DNA of 15,799 nt, taken from assembly GCA_031272575.1 (NCBI GenBank), contig JAISTO010000086.1, forward strand, positions 1 to 15,799, in the 5' to 3' direction. Below the pieces are notes generated by a model that saw only the letters and a program-made list of their open reading frames with translations, was not told where the DNA came from and made no database searches. This DNA is from Treponema sp. GTDB taxonomy: Bacteria > Spirochaetota > Spirochaetia > Treponematales > Breznakiellaceae. This document shows positions 1 through 6,211 of the stretch, piece after piece; the stretch's first letter is position 1, and each line of letters starts with the position of its first letter. The position numbers and the translations under genes were made by a program.

Positions 1-27
1 AAGGATTTTATGTTCAAAGCCTCTTTT

Positions 28-90
28 CTCCTTCCTTTGTGCGCCTTATTCGCCTTTGAGGTTTATTTTTTCTTAAATTCTTGGTGATTT
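28..90 (+). repeat. Dispersed repeat word (CTTTGTG type) upstream of the peptidase gene
   Basis: The stretch has a three-beat pattern, TTTGTG then TATTCG then TTTGAGG at about 10-bp spacing, followed by a T-rich tail. The same style recurs at 6136-6164 as CCGTG, TTTGTG, TTTGTG, and resembles the words in the two large islands of this window. No gene is visible in bases 1-151. The promoter of the downstream gene starts at 152. Confidence 0.4.
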
Positions 91-151
91 AGAGAAGTTT
101 CCAGAATGGAAAAAGTAAACGCCGATGCCCTACCATGCACCCCAGCCCCCC

Positions 152-180
152 TTGACGCGCGTCCCTTCCTACGCTATCAT
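152..180 (+). promoter_or_regulatory. Sigma-70 promoter for a leaderless M20 peptidase mRNA
   Basis: A -35 box TTGACG (152-157), a 17-bp spacer and a -10 box TATCAT (175-180) are followed by exactly six C residues and the ATG at 187. With the usual numbering (last base of the -10 box = -7), +1 is the A of the ATG. This decides the start codon in favour of 187 over the upstream in-frame ATG at 106. Confidence 0.75.
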
Positions 181-186
181 CCCCCC

Positions 187-1542
187 ATGACCTTCATTGA
201 CCGGTTCAGGGAGGCCCTGCGTATACCCACGGCCTGGCCCGAAGGCGCGGCGCCGGGGGACACGCGGGCCGAGGCGCCGCTTCGGGCGTTTCAGGCGTTT
301 CTGGCGGAACGGTATCCCGCGTTTCACAAGGCGGCGCGGCGCCGCGTCCTGTCACCCTACTCGGTGCTGTACCGCTGGCCTGGCAGCGGGGGGGCGGGCG
401 CGCTGCCGGCGCTCCTGCTGGGGCACTACGACGTGGTCCCCGCGGAAGCGCCCAAGTGGACGCGCGACCCCTTCGGCGCGGAACTGCGCGAGGAAGACGG
501 CGCTGCCTGGGTCTACGGCCGCGGCGCGCTCGACATGAAGAGCATGGTGGCCGCGCTGCTCGAGGCCGCGGAGGAAAAGTGCCGCGCCGGCTTTGTGCCG
601 CAGAGGGACATCTGGTTTGCGTTCGGGGGGGACGAGGAGCGGACAGGGGCTCTGGGCGCGCGGAACGCCGCGGCGTATTTTGCGGAAGAGGGCATCCGTT
701 TCGAGTGGATACTGGACGAAGGCGGCCCTGTGGCCGAGGATCAGGTGAAGGGAGTCTCTAAAGCGCCGGCGCTGGTCGGCATAGAGGAAAAGGGCTTTCT
801 GAGCGTGCGCCTTTCCGTGCGGCAGGGGGCGGGCCATGCGTCCGCGCCGCCTGATGTGCAGGCGGTCGCCGTGCTTGCGCGCGCGCTCCTCCGCGTGGGG
901 AAGCGCCCCTTCCCGTGGCGGCTCGTCCCCACGGCGCGGGCCTTCTTCGCGGGGCTTGGCGCGCACACAACCGGTGCGCGGGGTTTTGTTATGCGCCATG
1001 CGGCGCTGGCCGGGCCGCTCTTCTTCAAGGCGGTGTCCGCCGCCCCCTCCATAGCCGCGCTGCTGCGCACCACCACCGCCATGACGCAGTTGTCAGCCAG
1101 CCCCGCGGACAACGTTATGCCCTCCGAGGCGGCCGCGGTGCTCAACCTGCGGCTCCTCCCGCCCTGGACCGTCGCGTCCGCGCTGGAACGGCTCCGCGCG
1201 GTCATCGCGGACGACCGCGTCACGCTCAGCGTCCACGGCCTCGCAAGCGATCCGGTGCCCGCGGCCCCGGGCCAGGAGCGTATGCAGGGCCCTGCCTGGG
1301 ACTGCATACGCGGCGCGATCGGGGCCGCCTTCCCGGACGCGCCCGTCATCCCTTTTTTGATGACCGCCACAACGGACTCGCGGCACTATCATGCGCTCGC
1401 GCGGCAGATCTTCCGTTTCAACCCCCAGCGCCTCAACCCCGGCGAACTCGCCCGTATGCATGGCCACGACGAGCGCATCTCCGTCGCCAACCTCGAGCGC
1501 GGCCTCACATTCTACCGAACGCTGTTGGAATCAGGCATTTAA
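187..1542 (+). CDS. M20 family metallopeptidase, carboxypeptidase S-like
   Basis: Predicted cytoplasmic zinc-dependent exopeptidase or aminoacylase (451 aa) of the M20 family, closest in style to carboxypeptidase S/PM20D1. Visible motifs, numbered from 187: GHYD (His80, metal ligand), ALDMK (Asp116, bridging ligand), GDEE (Glu150/151, general base and ligand), LDEGG (Asp177, ligand), GAGHASAPP (dimerisation-domain histidine) and the C-terminal HGHDE at 425-429 with the last metal histidine. All active-site elements are present and the length is normal, so it should be active. Substrate cannot be read from sequence. An in-frame ATG at 106 would add 27 residues, but it lies upstream of a good promoter and the extension is proline-rich and unlike the family. 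No Shine-Dalgarno is visible. The gene converges on fchA, with a repeat island between their stops. Confidence 0.9.
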   Translation: MTFIDRFREALRIPTAWPEGAAPGDTRAEAPLRAFQAFLAERYPAFHKAARRRVLSPYSVLYRWPGSGGAGALPALLLGHYDVVPAEAPKWTRDPFGAELREEDGAAWVYGRGALDMKSMVAALLEAAEEKCRAGFVPQRDIWFAFGGDEERTGALGARNAAAYFAEEGIRFEWILDEGGPVAEDQVKGVSKAPALVGIEEKGFLSVRLSVRQGAGHASAPPDVQAVAVLARALLRVGKRPFPWRLVPTARAFFAGLGAHTTGARGFVMRHAALAGPLFFKAVSAAPSIAALLRTTTAMTQLSASPADNVMPSEAAAVLNLRLLPPWTVASALERLRAVIADDRVTLSVHGLASDPVPAAPGQERMQGPAWDCIRGAIGAAFPDAPVIPFLMTATTDSRHYHALARQIFRFNPQRLNPGELARMHGHDERISVANLERGLTFYRTLLESGI

Positions 1543-1761
1543 CCCCGAATAAACCCGATTTGAGTCTACTCCGAAAAGTCAAGAATTCAAGAATTTAATC
1601 GCGAATTATGCGAATTTTCACTAATGAACGCGAATTTGAGCCCCCTCCGAAAAGTCAGGATTAGGGAACCGCTGATTAATTCAAATTTTTTCCGCAAAAT
1701 TTTTAAAAAGCAATGTGGCCCACAAAAAAGCCTTGTTTAATGCGCAAACTATTAAAGATGT

Positions 1762-1838
1762 CCACGGATTTCACGGATTTTCACGGATTTTTTGTTATAC
1801 TTCCTGTTTTAATCCGTGTTCATCCGTGTAATCCGCGG
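1762..1838. repeat. Imperfect 28-bp inverted pair of CCGTG words
   Basis: The left arm at 1762-1789 (three beats of CACGGATT) and the right arm at 1811-1838 (three beats of ATCCGTG/ATCCGCG) are reverse complements at 23 of 28 positions, separated by 21 bases. It could form a long hairpin in DNA or RNA. The second island lacks this module. Confidence 0.75.
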
Positions 1839-1878
1839 ACCTTTTTAATGATTTTCGCATTAATCAGCGTTTCCTTAG

Positions 1879-2029
1879 GAATTTATCCACAGACTTACAC
1901 AGATAAACACAGATTTCTTATTACTAATCGTGTCTTTAATTGGTGAAAATCGGTGACGCAACGAAGTTGCGCTATCTGTGTGTATCTGTGGACTGTTTTA
2001 AAGATTCCTTGTTTTCGGAGTAGACTCAA
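1879..2029 (+). repeat. Left arm of a 151-bp inverted repeat shared by both islands
   Basis: This segment matches the reverse complement of 5914-6064 along its whole length with about four mismatches. It contains its own inverted pair of CTGTG words (1887-1904 with 1974-1991), an inner perfect stem CGCAAC/GTTGCG, and a sequence TTATCCACA (1883-1891) identical to the E. coli consensus DnaA box. Confidence 0.9.
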
Positions 2030-2165
2030 TTTTAAGAATAATATTCGCGTAAATTAGCGTAATTCGCGTTTACTTTCTTAATTGCTGACTTTTCGGAGTG
2101 GGCTCGATTTGAGTCCCTTATAAAATTCGCGTTCATTCGCGCAATTCGCGGTTAAACTCTTGAAC

Positions 2166-2807
2166 TTACAAAGTTATCACCCGCGCGTAGAGCGCGTCCG
2201 CCCGGGGGGCACAGCGCGCGATGAGGCCGCGGGCGCGCGCGTCGAGGGCCTCTGCCTGGGAGCGATCCCGCAGGGCGCGGGTGTTGGCCGTCACGTTCAG
2301 GGAGGCGCCGAGCAGGCAGGCCTTGCAGAAGAGGGCGCCGACCCCCGCGTCGCTGCGGGCCAGGGCGCTGCCTTTTTCGGCCGCCGCTTCAAGCAGCGCG
2401 AGGGTCTCGCCGCAGCGCTCCATCATGCGGAGGGGGGGGGCGGCGGCGGCCCGGAGGCGCTCCTCCATAAGCGCCTCTTTGCGCGCGCGCTCCTCGGGCG
2501 TGGCTGCCGGGAGGCGGTAGACCGCGGCGAGCGGGGCGAATGCCGCGGCGTCCGCGTCCGCGTCCGCGAGGAAGGCGGCGCGGAGGCGCTCGGCCGTTTC
2601 CGCAAGGCCGCGCATCTCACCGTCCACCGCGGCGTAGGCCTTCTTGCCGGCCGTAAGGTTCGCCACCATGCCCCCGAGCGCGGCCGCGAGGGCCCCCGCC
2701 ACCGCGGAGGCCGCGCCACCGCCGGGCGTCGCCTCCTTTGACGCAAGCGCCGCGCTGAACGCGTCCACGCTCAGCGCGGCAAGGCGTGTAGTATCATCAC
2801 CCTGCAT
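2166..2807 (-). CDS. fchA: Methenyl-THF cyclohydrolase / formimino-THF cyclodeaminase family protein
   Basis: A stand-alone cyclodeaminase-type protein (213 aa), the usual size for this family. The hallmark N-terminal segment TPGGGAASAV followed by MVANLTAGKKAY is at residues 27-58. Family members convert 5-formimino-THF to methenyl-THF, or act as methenyl-THF cyclohydrolase. Because it is coupled to formate-THF ligase and has no glutamate formiminotransferase domain, cyclohydrolase in one-carbon metabolism is the better guess. Its ATG shares one base with the ligase stop (TAATG), implying translational coupling; no Shine-Dalgarno is visible. A tandem GCGTCC hexamer around 2546-2570 encodes an Ala-Asp run in a helix linker, and a G8 run lies in the coding DNA near 2431. 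The stop codon is 10 bp from repeat island 1. Confidence 0.88.
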   Translation of the reverse strand: MQGDDTTRLAALSVDAFSAALASKEATPGGGAASAVAGALAAALGGMVANLTAGKKAYAAVDGEMRGLAETAERLRAAFLADADADAAAFAPLAAVYRLPAATPEERARKEALMEERLRAAAAPPLRMMERCGETLALLEAAAEKGSALARSDAGVGALFCKACLLGASLNVTANTRALRDRSQAEALDARARGLIARCAPRADALYARVITL

Positions 2808-4483
2808 TAAAACAACCCCGTAATAATGCCCGCGGCGTCCACATCGATGCGCTCGGCGGCAGGCGCTTTGGGGAGGCCGGGCATAGTCATGATGTCGCCG
2901 GTGAGCGCGACCACGAAGCCGGCGCCGGCCGCAGCCTTGAGGCTGCGCACCGTCACCTTAAAGCCCTCCGGCGCGCCGCGCAGGAGGGGATCATCCGAAA
3001 AACTGTATTGCGTCTTGGCCATGCACACAGGGAGGCCGCCAAACCCCAGGGCCTCGAGGCGCTGCGCCTCTTTGCGCGCGGCCGGGAGCAGGACCGCGCC
3101 GTCCCCCCGGTAGATACGCTTGACGATCGCGTTGATTTTTTCTTCGAGCGGCAGCGCGTCATCGTAACAGAAGGAAAAGTGACCGCGCGCGCCCTCCTCG
3201 CAGAGGCGGAGCACCTCGCGGGCCAGGGCCTCGCCCCCGGCGCCGCCGCGCGCCCAGACCTCGGAGAGGACTGCCTTGACGCCCCGGGCGCGGCACGCGG
3301 ACTCGACGAGCGCGAGTTCCGCGGGGCTGTCCGTGGGGAAGCAGTTGATCGCGGTCACCGCCGGAAGCCCGTACACCTGCGTGATGTTTTCGATGTGCCG
3401 GAGGAGGTTGGGCAGCCCCGCCTCCAGCGCCGCCAGGTTCTCCGTGCCGAGCGCGTCCCGGGCAGCGCCCCCATGGTGCTTGAGCGCGCGGATCGACGCG
3501 ACCACCACTACCGCGTCCGGCGTTAGCCCCGCAATGCGGCACTTTATGTCGAAAAACTTCTCCGCGCCCAGGTCCGCGCCGAAGCCCGCCTCGGTGACCG
3601 TGTAGTCGCTCAGTTTCAATGCCATGCGAGTCGCCATGATCGAGTTGCAGCCGTGCGCGATGTTGGCGAAGGGCCCCCCGTGCACGAACGCGGGCGTTTT
3701 TTCCAGGGTCTGCACCAGGTTAGGCTTGAGCGCGTCCTTTAGCAGCGCGGCCATGGCCCCCTGGGCCTTCAAATCCGCCGCGGTGACGGCTTTCTCGTCC
3801 GCCGTGTACCCCACGATGATGCGGCCGAGCCGCGCTTTCAGGTCGGGTATATCCCGCGAGAGGCAGAGTACCGCCATCACCTCGCTCGCCACGGTGATGT
3901 CGAAGCCGTCCTCGCGGGGGAAGCCGTTCACGCGGCCCCCCAGCCCGCTCACGATGCCGCGCAGTTGGCGGTCGTTCATGTCCACGGCGCGGCGCCAGGT
4001 GATTCGCCGCGGGTCAAGCCCCAGCACGTTCCCCTGGTAGAGGTGATTGTCCAGCATAGCGGCAAGCAGGTTGTTTGCCGCGCCTATGGCATGAAAGTCC
4101 CCCGTGAAGTGCAGGTTGATGTCCTCCATGGGGACCACCTGCGCGTAGCCGCCGCCGGCCGCGCCCCCCTTGACGCCGAAGACCGGCCCCAGGGACGGCT
4201 CGCGGAGCGCCGCGGCCGCCTTTTTGCCGAGCCGGCGCAGCCCGTCCGCAAGGCCCACCGTCGTGGTGGTCTTCCCCTCGCCCGCGGGCGTGGGGGTAAT
4301 CGCGGTAACAAGGATGAGTTTCCCGTCCGGCCGCCCCGCAAGCGCGTCCAGCAGCCGGAAATCCACCTTGGCCTTGTAAGGCCCGTACGGTTCGAGGTAT
4401 TCAGGGCCGATACCCAGGCCGGAGGCGATCTCGCTTATCGGGGCAAGACGCGCACTCTGGGCAATAGCAATGTCAGTTTCCAT
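2807..4483 (-). CDS. fhs: Formate-tetrahydrofolate ligase
   Basis: Formyl-THF synthetase (558 aa, the family's normal length) makes 10-formyl-THF from formate, THF and ATP in the cytoplasm. Diagnostic motifs: TPTPAGEGKTTTT (P-loop-like, residues 63-75), REPSLGPVFGVKGGAAGGG (94-112), DINLHFTGD (121-129), and a well conserved C-terminal half to the end. The reaction feeds purine and formyl-Met synthesis, and is also the entry to the methyl branch of the Wood-Ljungdahl pathway in acetogenic treponemes; this window alone cannot tell which. The start at 4483 (Met-Glu-Thr-Asp) is chosen because a promoter ends six bases before it. An ATG at 4519 would add 12 proline-rich residues and lies at the -35 box. 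fchA follows with a one-base overlap, so the two form an operon. Confidence 0.96.
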   Translation of the reverse strand: METDIAIAQSARLAPISEIASGLGIGPEYLEPYGPYKAKVDFRLLDALAGRPDGKLILVTAITPTPAGEGKTTTTVGLADGLRRLGKKAAAALREPSLGPVFGVKGGAAGGGYAQVVPMEDINLHFTGDFHAIGAANNLLAAMLDNHLYQGNVLGLDPRRITWRRAVDMNDRQLRGIVSGLGGRVNGFPREDGFDITVASEVMAVLCLSRDIPDLKARLGRIIVGYTADEKAVTAADLKAQGAMAALLKDALKPNLVQTLEKTPAFVHGGPFANIAHGCNSIMATRMALKLSDYTVTEAGFGADLGAEKFFDIKCRIAGLTPDAVVVVASIRALKHHGGAARDALGTENLAALEAGLPNLLRHIENITQVYGLPAVTAINCFPTDSPAELALVESACRARGVKAVLSEVWARGGAGGEALAREVLRLCEEGARGHFSFCYDDALPLEEKINAIVKRIYRGDGAVLLPAARKEAQRLEALGFGGLPVCMAKTQYSFSDDPLLRGAPEGFKVTVRSLKAAAGAGFVVALTGDIMTMPGLPKAPAAERIDVDAAGIITGLF

Positions 4484-4489
4484 AAGACA

Positions 4490-4519
4490 AGTATAGGGGA
4501 GAGGGGGGCAGGGCGGCAA
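4490..4519 (-). promoter_or_regulatory. Sigma-70 promoter for a leaderless fhs-fchA mRNA
   Basis: On the minus strand a -35 box TTGCCG (4519-4514), an 18-bp spacer and a -10 box TATACT (4495-4490) are followed by six bases and the ATG at 4483. Predicted +1 is the A of the start codon. The promoter occupies the 65-bp gap after the lipoprotein stop, giving the one-carbon pair its own transcription start. The -35 match is moderate, in GC-rich DNA. Confidence 0.6.
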
Positions 4520-4548
4520 GGGAGGAGGACGCGGGGGATGGCAGCCCC

Positions 4549-5283
4549 CTATTGGGCAGCGCCGGTATCCGGCTGTAGAGCGGCCGTTGCCGGGAAGGTG
4601 ATGGTTACTACGCCGCTATTGGCGTCGTTCGTCACCGAATCGGCCTGGGTGTGTTTAAACGAGTTTTTCGCTACCCCTTTGAAACTGAATAGACTCGTCT
4701 TTGGCTTGAGTGTCACCACCGCCTGGTAGACCTTATTCGCCGCGAACTTCGTCATGGTGAAAGGTGCCCAAAAATTATTGGTATCAGTGTAGACTTTCCA
4801 GATGACAGTCCCGGTGTACTGCTCCTGCGACTGAAAGGCCGTTACCTTGTCCGCGCCGGTCAGCGGCTTCGGCACCAGGGCCGTCAGGTCCATGTCGTTG
4901 ACAGTGGCAGGACGGATACCGTCCGCATCCTTGGCGATAACACGAACCTTTCCTACCGGGGGATACAACACACTCCAGAAAGCGACCTGCGTGTTACGCC
5001 CCTCGTACGAGAGAATTACTTCGAAACCAGTCTCCCCTGCTTTTACGACAGCCTCGTCATAGGTTGGTGCCTCGAACACTCGCACGTTGTCAGAATTCAC
5101 TTCTATCGCATTGTGCGGGGTGACAATACCAAGATAGTTGGTGGTTGTGTAACACCCAGCCAGAGCCAGAACGCCTGCAAACGCGATCGCGGCCGCAAAC
5201 GCCATCGCCGCGCGTGCCGCTGTGCAACGCGCACCGAATCCGAGGGAACCGCAGTTCCCAATAGAAAAACATTTTTCTTTCAT
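4549..5283 (-). CDS. Lipoprotein with treponemal-type beta domain
   Basis: A 244-aa predicted lipoprotein. A hydrophobic stretch ends in the lipobox LALAGC (lipidated Cys44), so it should be anchored in a membrane. The mature part has no enzyme motif. Residues around 170-235 (a VYQAVVTLKPK element, a FKGVAKNSF element, then GVVTITFPAT) resemble a repeated beta-rich domain frequent in treponemal and clostridial surface proteins, recalled from memory. Start 5283 has a good Shine-Dalgarno AAGGAG at 5294-5289. An in-frame ATG at 5205 would give a more typical 18-residue signal peptide but has no ribosome site. The 43 residues before the cysteine are long for a lipoprotein leader. It lies upstream of fhs on the same strand, but fhs has its own promoter. 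Function unknown. Confidence 0.8.
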   Translation of the reverse strand: MKEKCFSIGNCGSLGFGARCTAARAAMAFAAAIAFAGVLALAGCYTTTNYLGIVTPHNAIEVNSDNVRVFEAPTYDEAVVKAGETGFEVILSYEGRNTQVAFWSVLYPPVGKVRVIAKDADGIRPATVNDMDLTALVPKPLTGADKVTAFQSQEQYTGTVIWKVYTDTNNFWAPFTMTKFAANKVYQAVVTLKPKTSLFSFKGVAKNSFKHTQADSVTNDANSGVVTITFPATAALQPDTGAAQ

Positions 5284-5361
5284 AGAAACTCCTTTTCTCT
5301 ATATATTTTTCCCCTGCCGCTTTTGAGGAGGGGTAAAGAGACCGAATTGTGGTCAAAAACA

Positions 5362-5374
5362 TGACTAATAGTCA
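5362..5374. promoter_or_regulatory. Perfect palindrome TGACTAATAGTCA, possible operator
   Basis: TGACTA and TAGTCA flank a single central A, 79 bp upstream of the lipoprotein start codon. Position and symmetry fit a binding site for a dimeric regulator. No regulator gene is visible nearby, so this is only a candidate. Confidence 0.35.
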
Positions 5375-5464
5375 GAATGATGAGCGGAAGGCGCCCCCAC
5401 CGGGAGCATTTAGACTGTTTTTGCTGGTAGTTAAGCCGAAAAAACGTTACCTTTTTTGCGTAAC

Positions 5465-5475
5465 GGGGGGGGGGG
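5465..5475 (+). repeat. Homopolymer of eleven G
   Basis: An uninterrupted G11 (C11 on the lipoprotein strand) about 180 bp upstream of the lipoprotein ATG. Tracts of this length slip in replication, and in Treponema pallidum poly-G tracts are associated with phase-variable expression of surface proteins. The distance is greater than for a tract inside a promoter spacer. Confidence 0.6.
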
Positions 5476-5690
5476 ACAGCGAGGGTTTTTACGTTGGGAA
5501 TCGGGACTTGTACGCGATGCGGGCGCGAACACGATTACAGTACGCGTGTCGAGACGAGAAAGCGCGGCCGCAGAAGCGCGCGTGTTATATGTGTCCAACA
5601 AGACAAAAGCCATCAAAAAACCTTCCTTGAGTTATTTTAGGAAGTATAGCAGAATGCGAATAATTATGTCAAGTGGAGGGGAGGGGAGAG

Positions 5691-5812
5691 CAGGATAAAC
5701 GCATAGACGGATTTTCCCCGTCCGTCCCCTGCCCCATGAAGGCGCACAAGCGCGACATTTTCCCCGTATGACGGAGGAAAAGCCCGGCAGACCTGTCTAT
5801 GCGTTTATCCTG
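5691..5812. repeat. 122-bp element with 18-bp perfect terminal inverted repeats
   Basis: CAGGATAAACGCATAGAC at 5691-5708 is repeated exactly as the reverse complement at 5795-5812. The inside is non-coding and holds two direct copies of ATTTTCCCCGT (5711-5721, 5757-5767). A third copy of the terminal sequence stands alone at 7574-7596. The element ends 7 bp before island 2 begins. It looks like a small non-autonomous element or a large hairpin. Confidence 0.7.
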
Positions 5813-5818
5813 CATCAA

Positions 5819-6164
5819 TTTGAGTCTACTCCGAAAAGTCAGCAATTAAGTAAGTAAACGCGAATATTACTCTTATAAAATTCGCGTTCATTCGTATAAT
5901 TCGCGGTTAAATTTTGAGTCTCCTCCGAAAACAAGGAATCTTTAAAACAGTCCACAGATACACACAGATAGCGCAACTTCGTTGCGTCACCGATTTTCAC
6001 CAATTCAAGACACGATTAGTAATAAGAACTCTGTGTTTATCTGTGTAACTCTGTGGATAAATTCTTAATTTTAACCTTTTCGGAGGGGGCTCATTTTTGA
6101 ATTCCTGACTTTTCGGAGTGGGCTCAGTTTTATTTCTCCGTGTTCTTTGTGTGCTTTGTGAGAG
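5819..6164. repeat. Palindromic repeat island 2
   Basis: Second island with the same plan as island 1. Two forward copies of the CTCCGAAAAGTCA-type element lie at the left (5819-5841, 5913-5930, the second cut short) and two reverse copies at the right (6077-6093, 6106-6125). A TCGCG word lies at 5879-5911, the CTGTG inverted pair lies inside the 151-bp shared arm, and a CCGTG/TTTGTG word (6136-6164) follows the right end. The island lies between the lipoprotein's upstream region and the 3' end of the GH27 gene. It contains no gene. Confidence 0.85.
5914..6064 (-). repeat. Right arm of the 151-bp inverted repeat
   Basis: Reverse complement of 1879-2029 with about four mismatches. The two arms face each other across roughly 3.9 kb containing fchA, fhs, the lipoprotein and the 122-bp element. 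The DnaA-box-like sequence reads TGTGGATAA at 6052-6060 in this copy. Confidence 0.9.
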
Positions 6165-6211
6165 ATTTTCCCGAAATTCTGTCAAAATGAGCATTGCTGG
6201 CTGTCCCCGCT

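Larger units (their letters stand above)
1559..2156. repeat. Palindromic repeat island 1
   Basis: AT-rich non-coding island between the convergent stops of the M20 gene (1542) and fchA (2166). Its outer parts carry copies of an element containing CTCCGAAAAGTCA. Two forward copies lie at the left (1559-1581, 1635-1657) and two reverse copies at the right (2012-2029, 2086-2105), so the island has nested terminal inverted repeats. Inside are words built on TCGCG (1597-1636, 2040-2072, 2124-2156), CCGTG (1762-1838) and CTGTG (1887-1991). Short open frames here are made of repeat sequence and are not genes. The island starts 17 bp after one stop codon and ends 10 bp before the other. Confidence 0.85.
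5284..5690. other. Non-coding stretch upstream of the lipoprotein gene
   Basis: About 400 bases with no convincing gene. Short open frames exist on both strands (for example 5349-5630 and 5456-5698, both +), but none has a ribosome site, a domain or coding-like codon use. The stretch holds a 13-bp palindrome (5362-5374) and a run of eleven G (5465-5475). A weak -10-like TATATA lies at 5305-5300 on the minus strand for the lipoprotein, without a good -35. Confidence 0.5.

Noticed and set aside
106..186. N-terminal extension of the M20 peptidase from the ATG at 106
   Set aside because: A good promoter (152-180) lies inside it, ending six bases before the ATG at 187, and the extension is unlike the family.
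352..999. Long minus-strand open frame opposite the M20 gene
   Set aside because: GC-rich genes leave long stop-free antisense frames. It has no domain or ribosome site, and the plus strand is a clear M20 peptidase. The same applies to 2160-2741 (+), 11893-12942 (-) and 6629-7501 (+).
1713..1946. A 77-aa plus-strand open frame in island 1, with a twin at 5997-6215 (-)
   Set aside because: The twins share protein text only because the DNA is the 151-bp repeat; there is no ribosome site and low coding character.
1559..2156. CRISPR array
   Set aside because: Repeats are short, inverted and of different types, without regular unique spacers, and no cas gene is nearby.
2424..2470. Phase-variable G8 run inside fchA
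   Set aside because: Such runs are expected in GC-rich coding DNA, and a metabolic enzyme is an unlikely switch target.
5349..5698. Two short open frames, one with a phrase like GANTITVRVS that could be a protein remnant
   Set aside because: No family is recognised, they run through a G11 tract, and neither has a start signal. At most a decayed fragment.
1883..6060. Replication origin from the two TTATCCACA sequences
   Set aside because: Only one box per island, each a part of a dispersed repeat word, and no dnaA, dnaN or gyrB neighbour.
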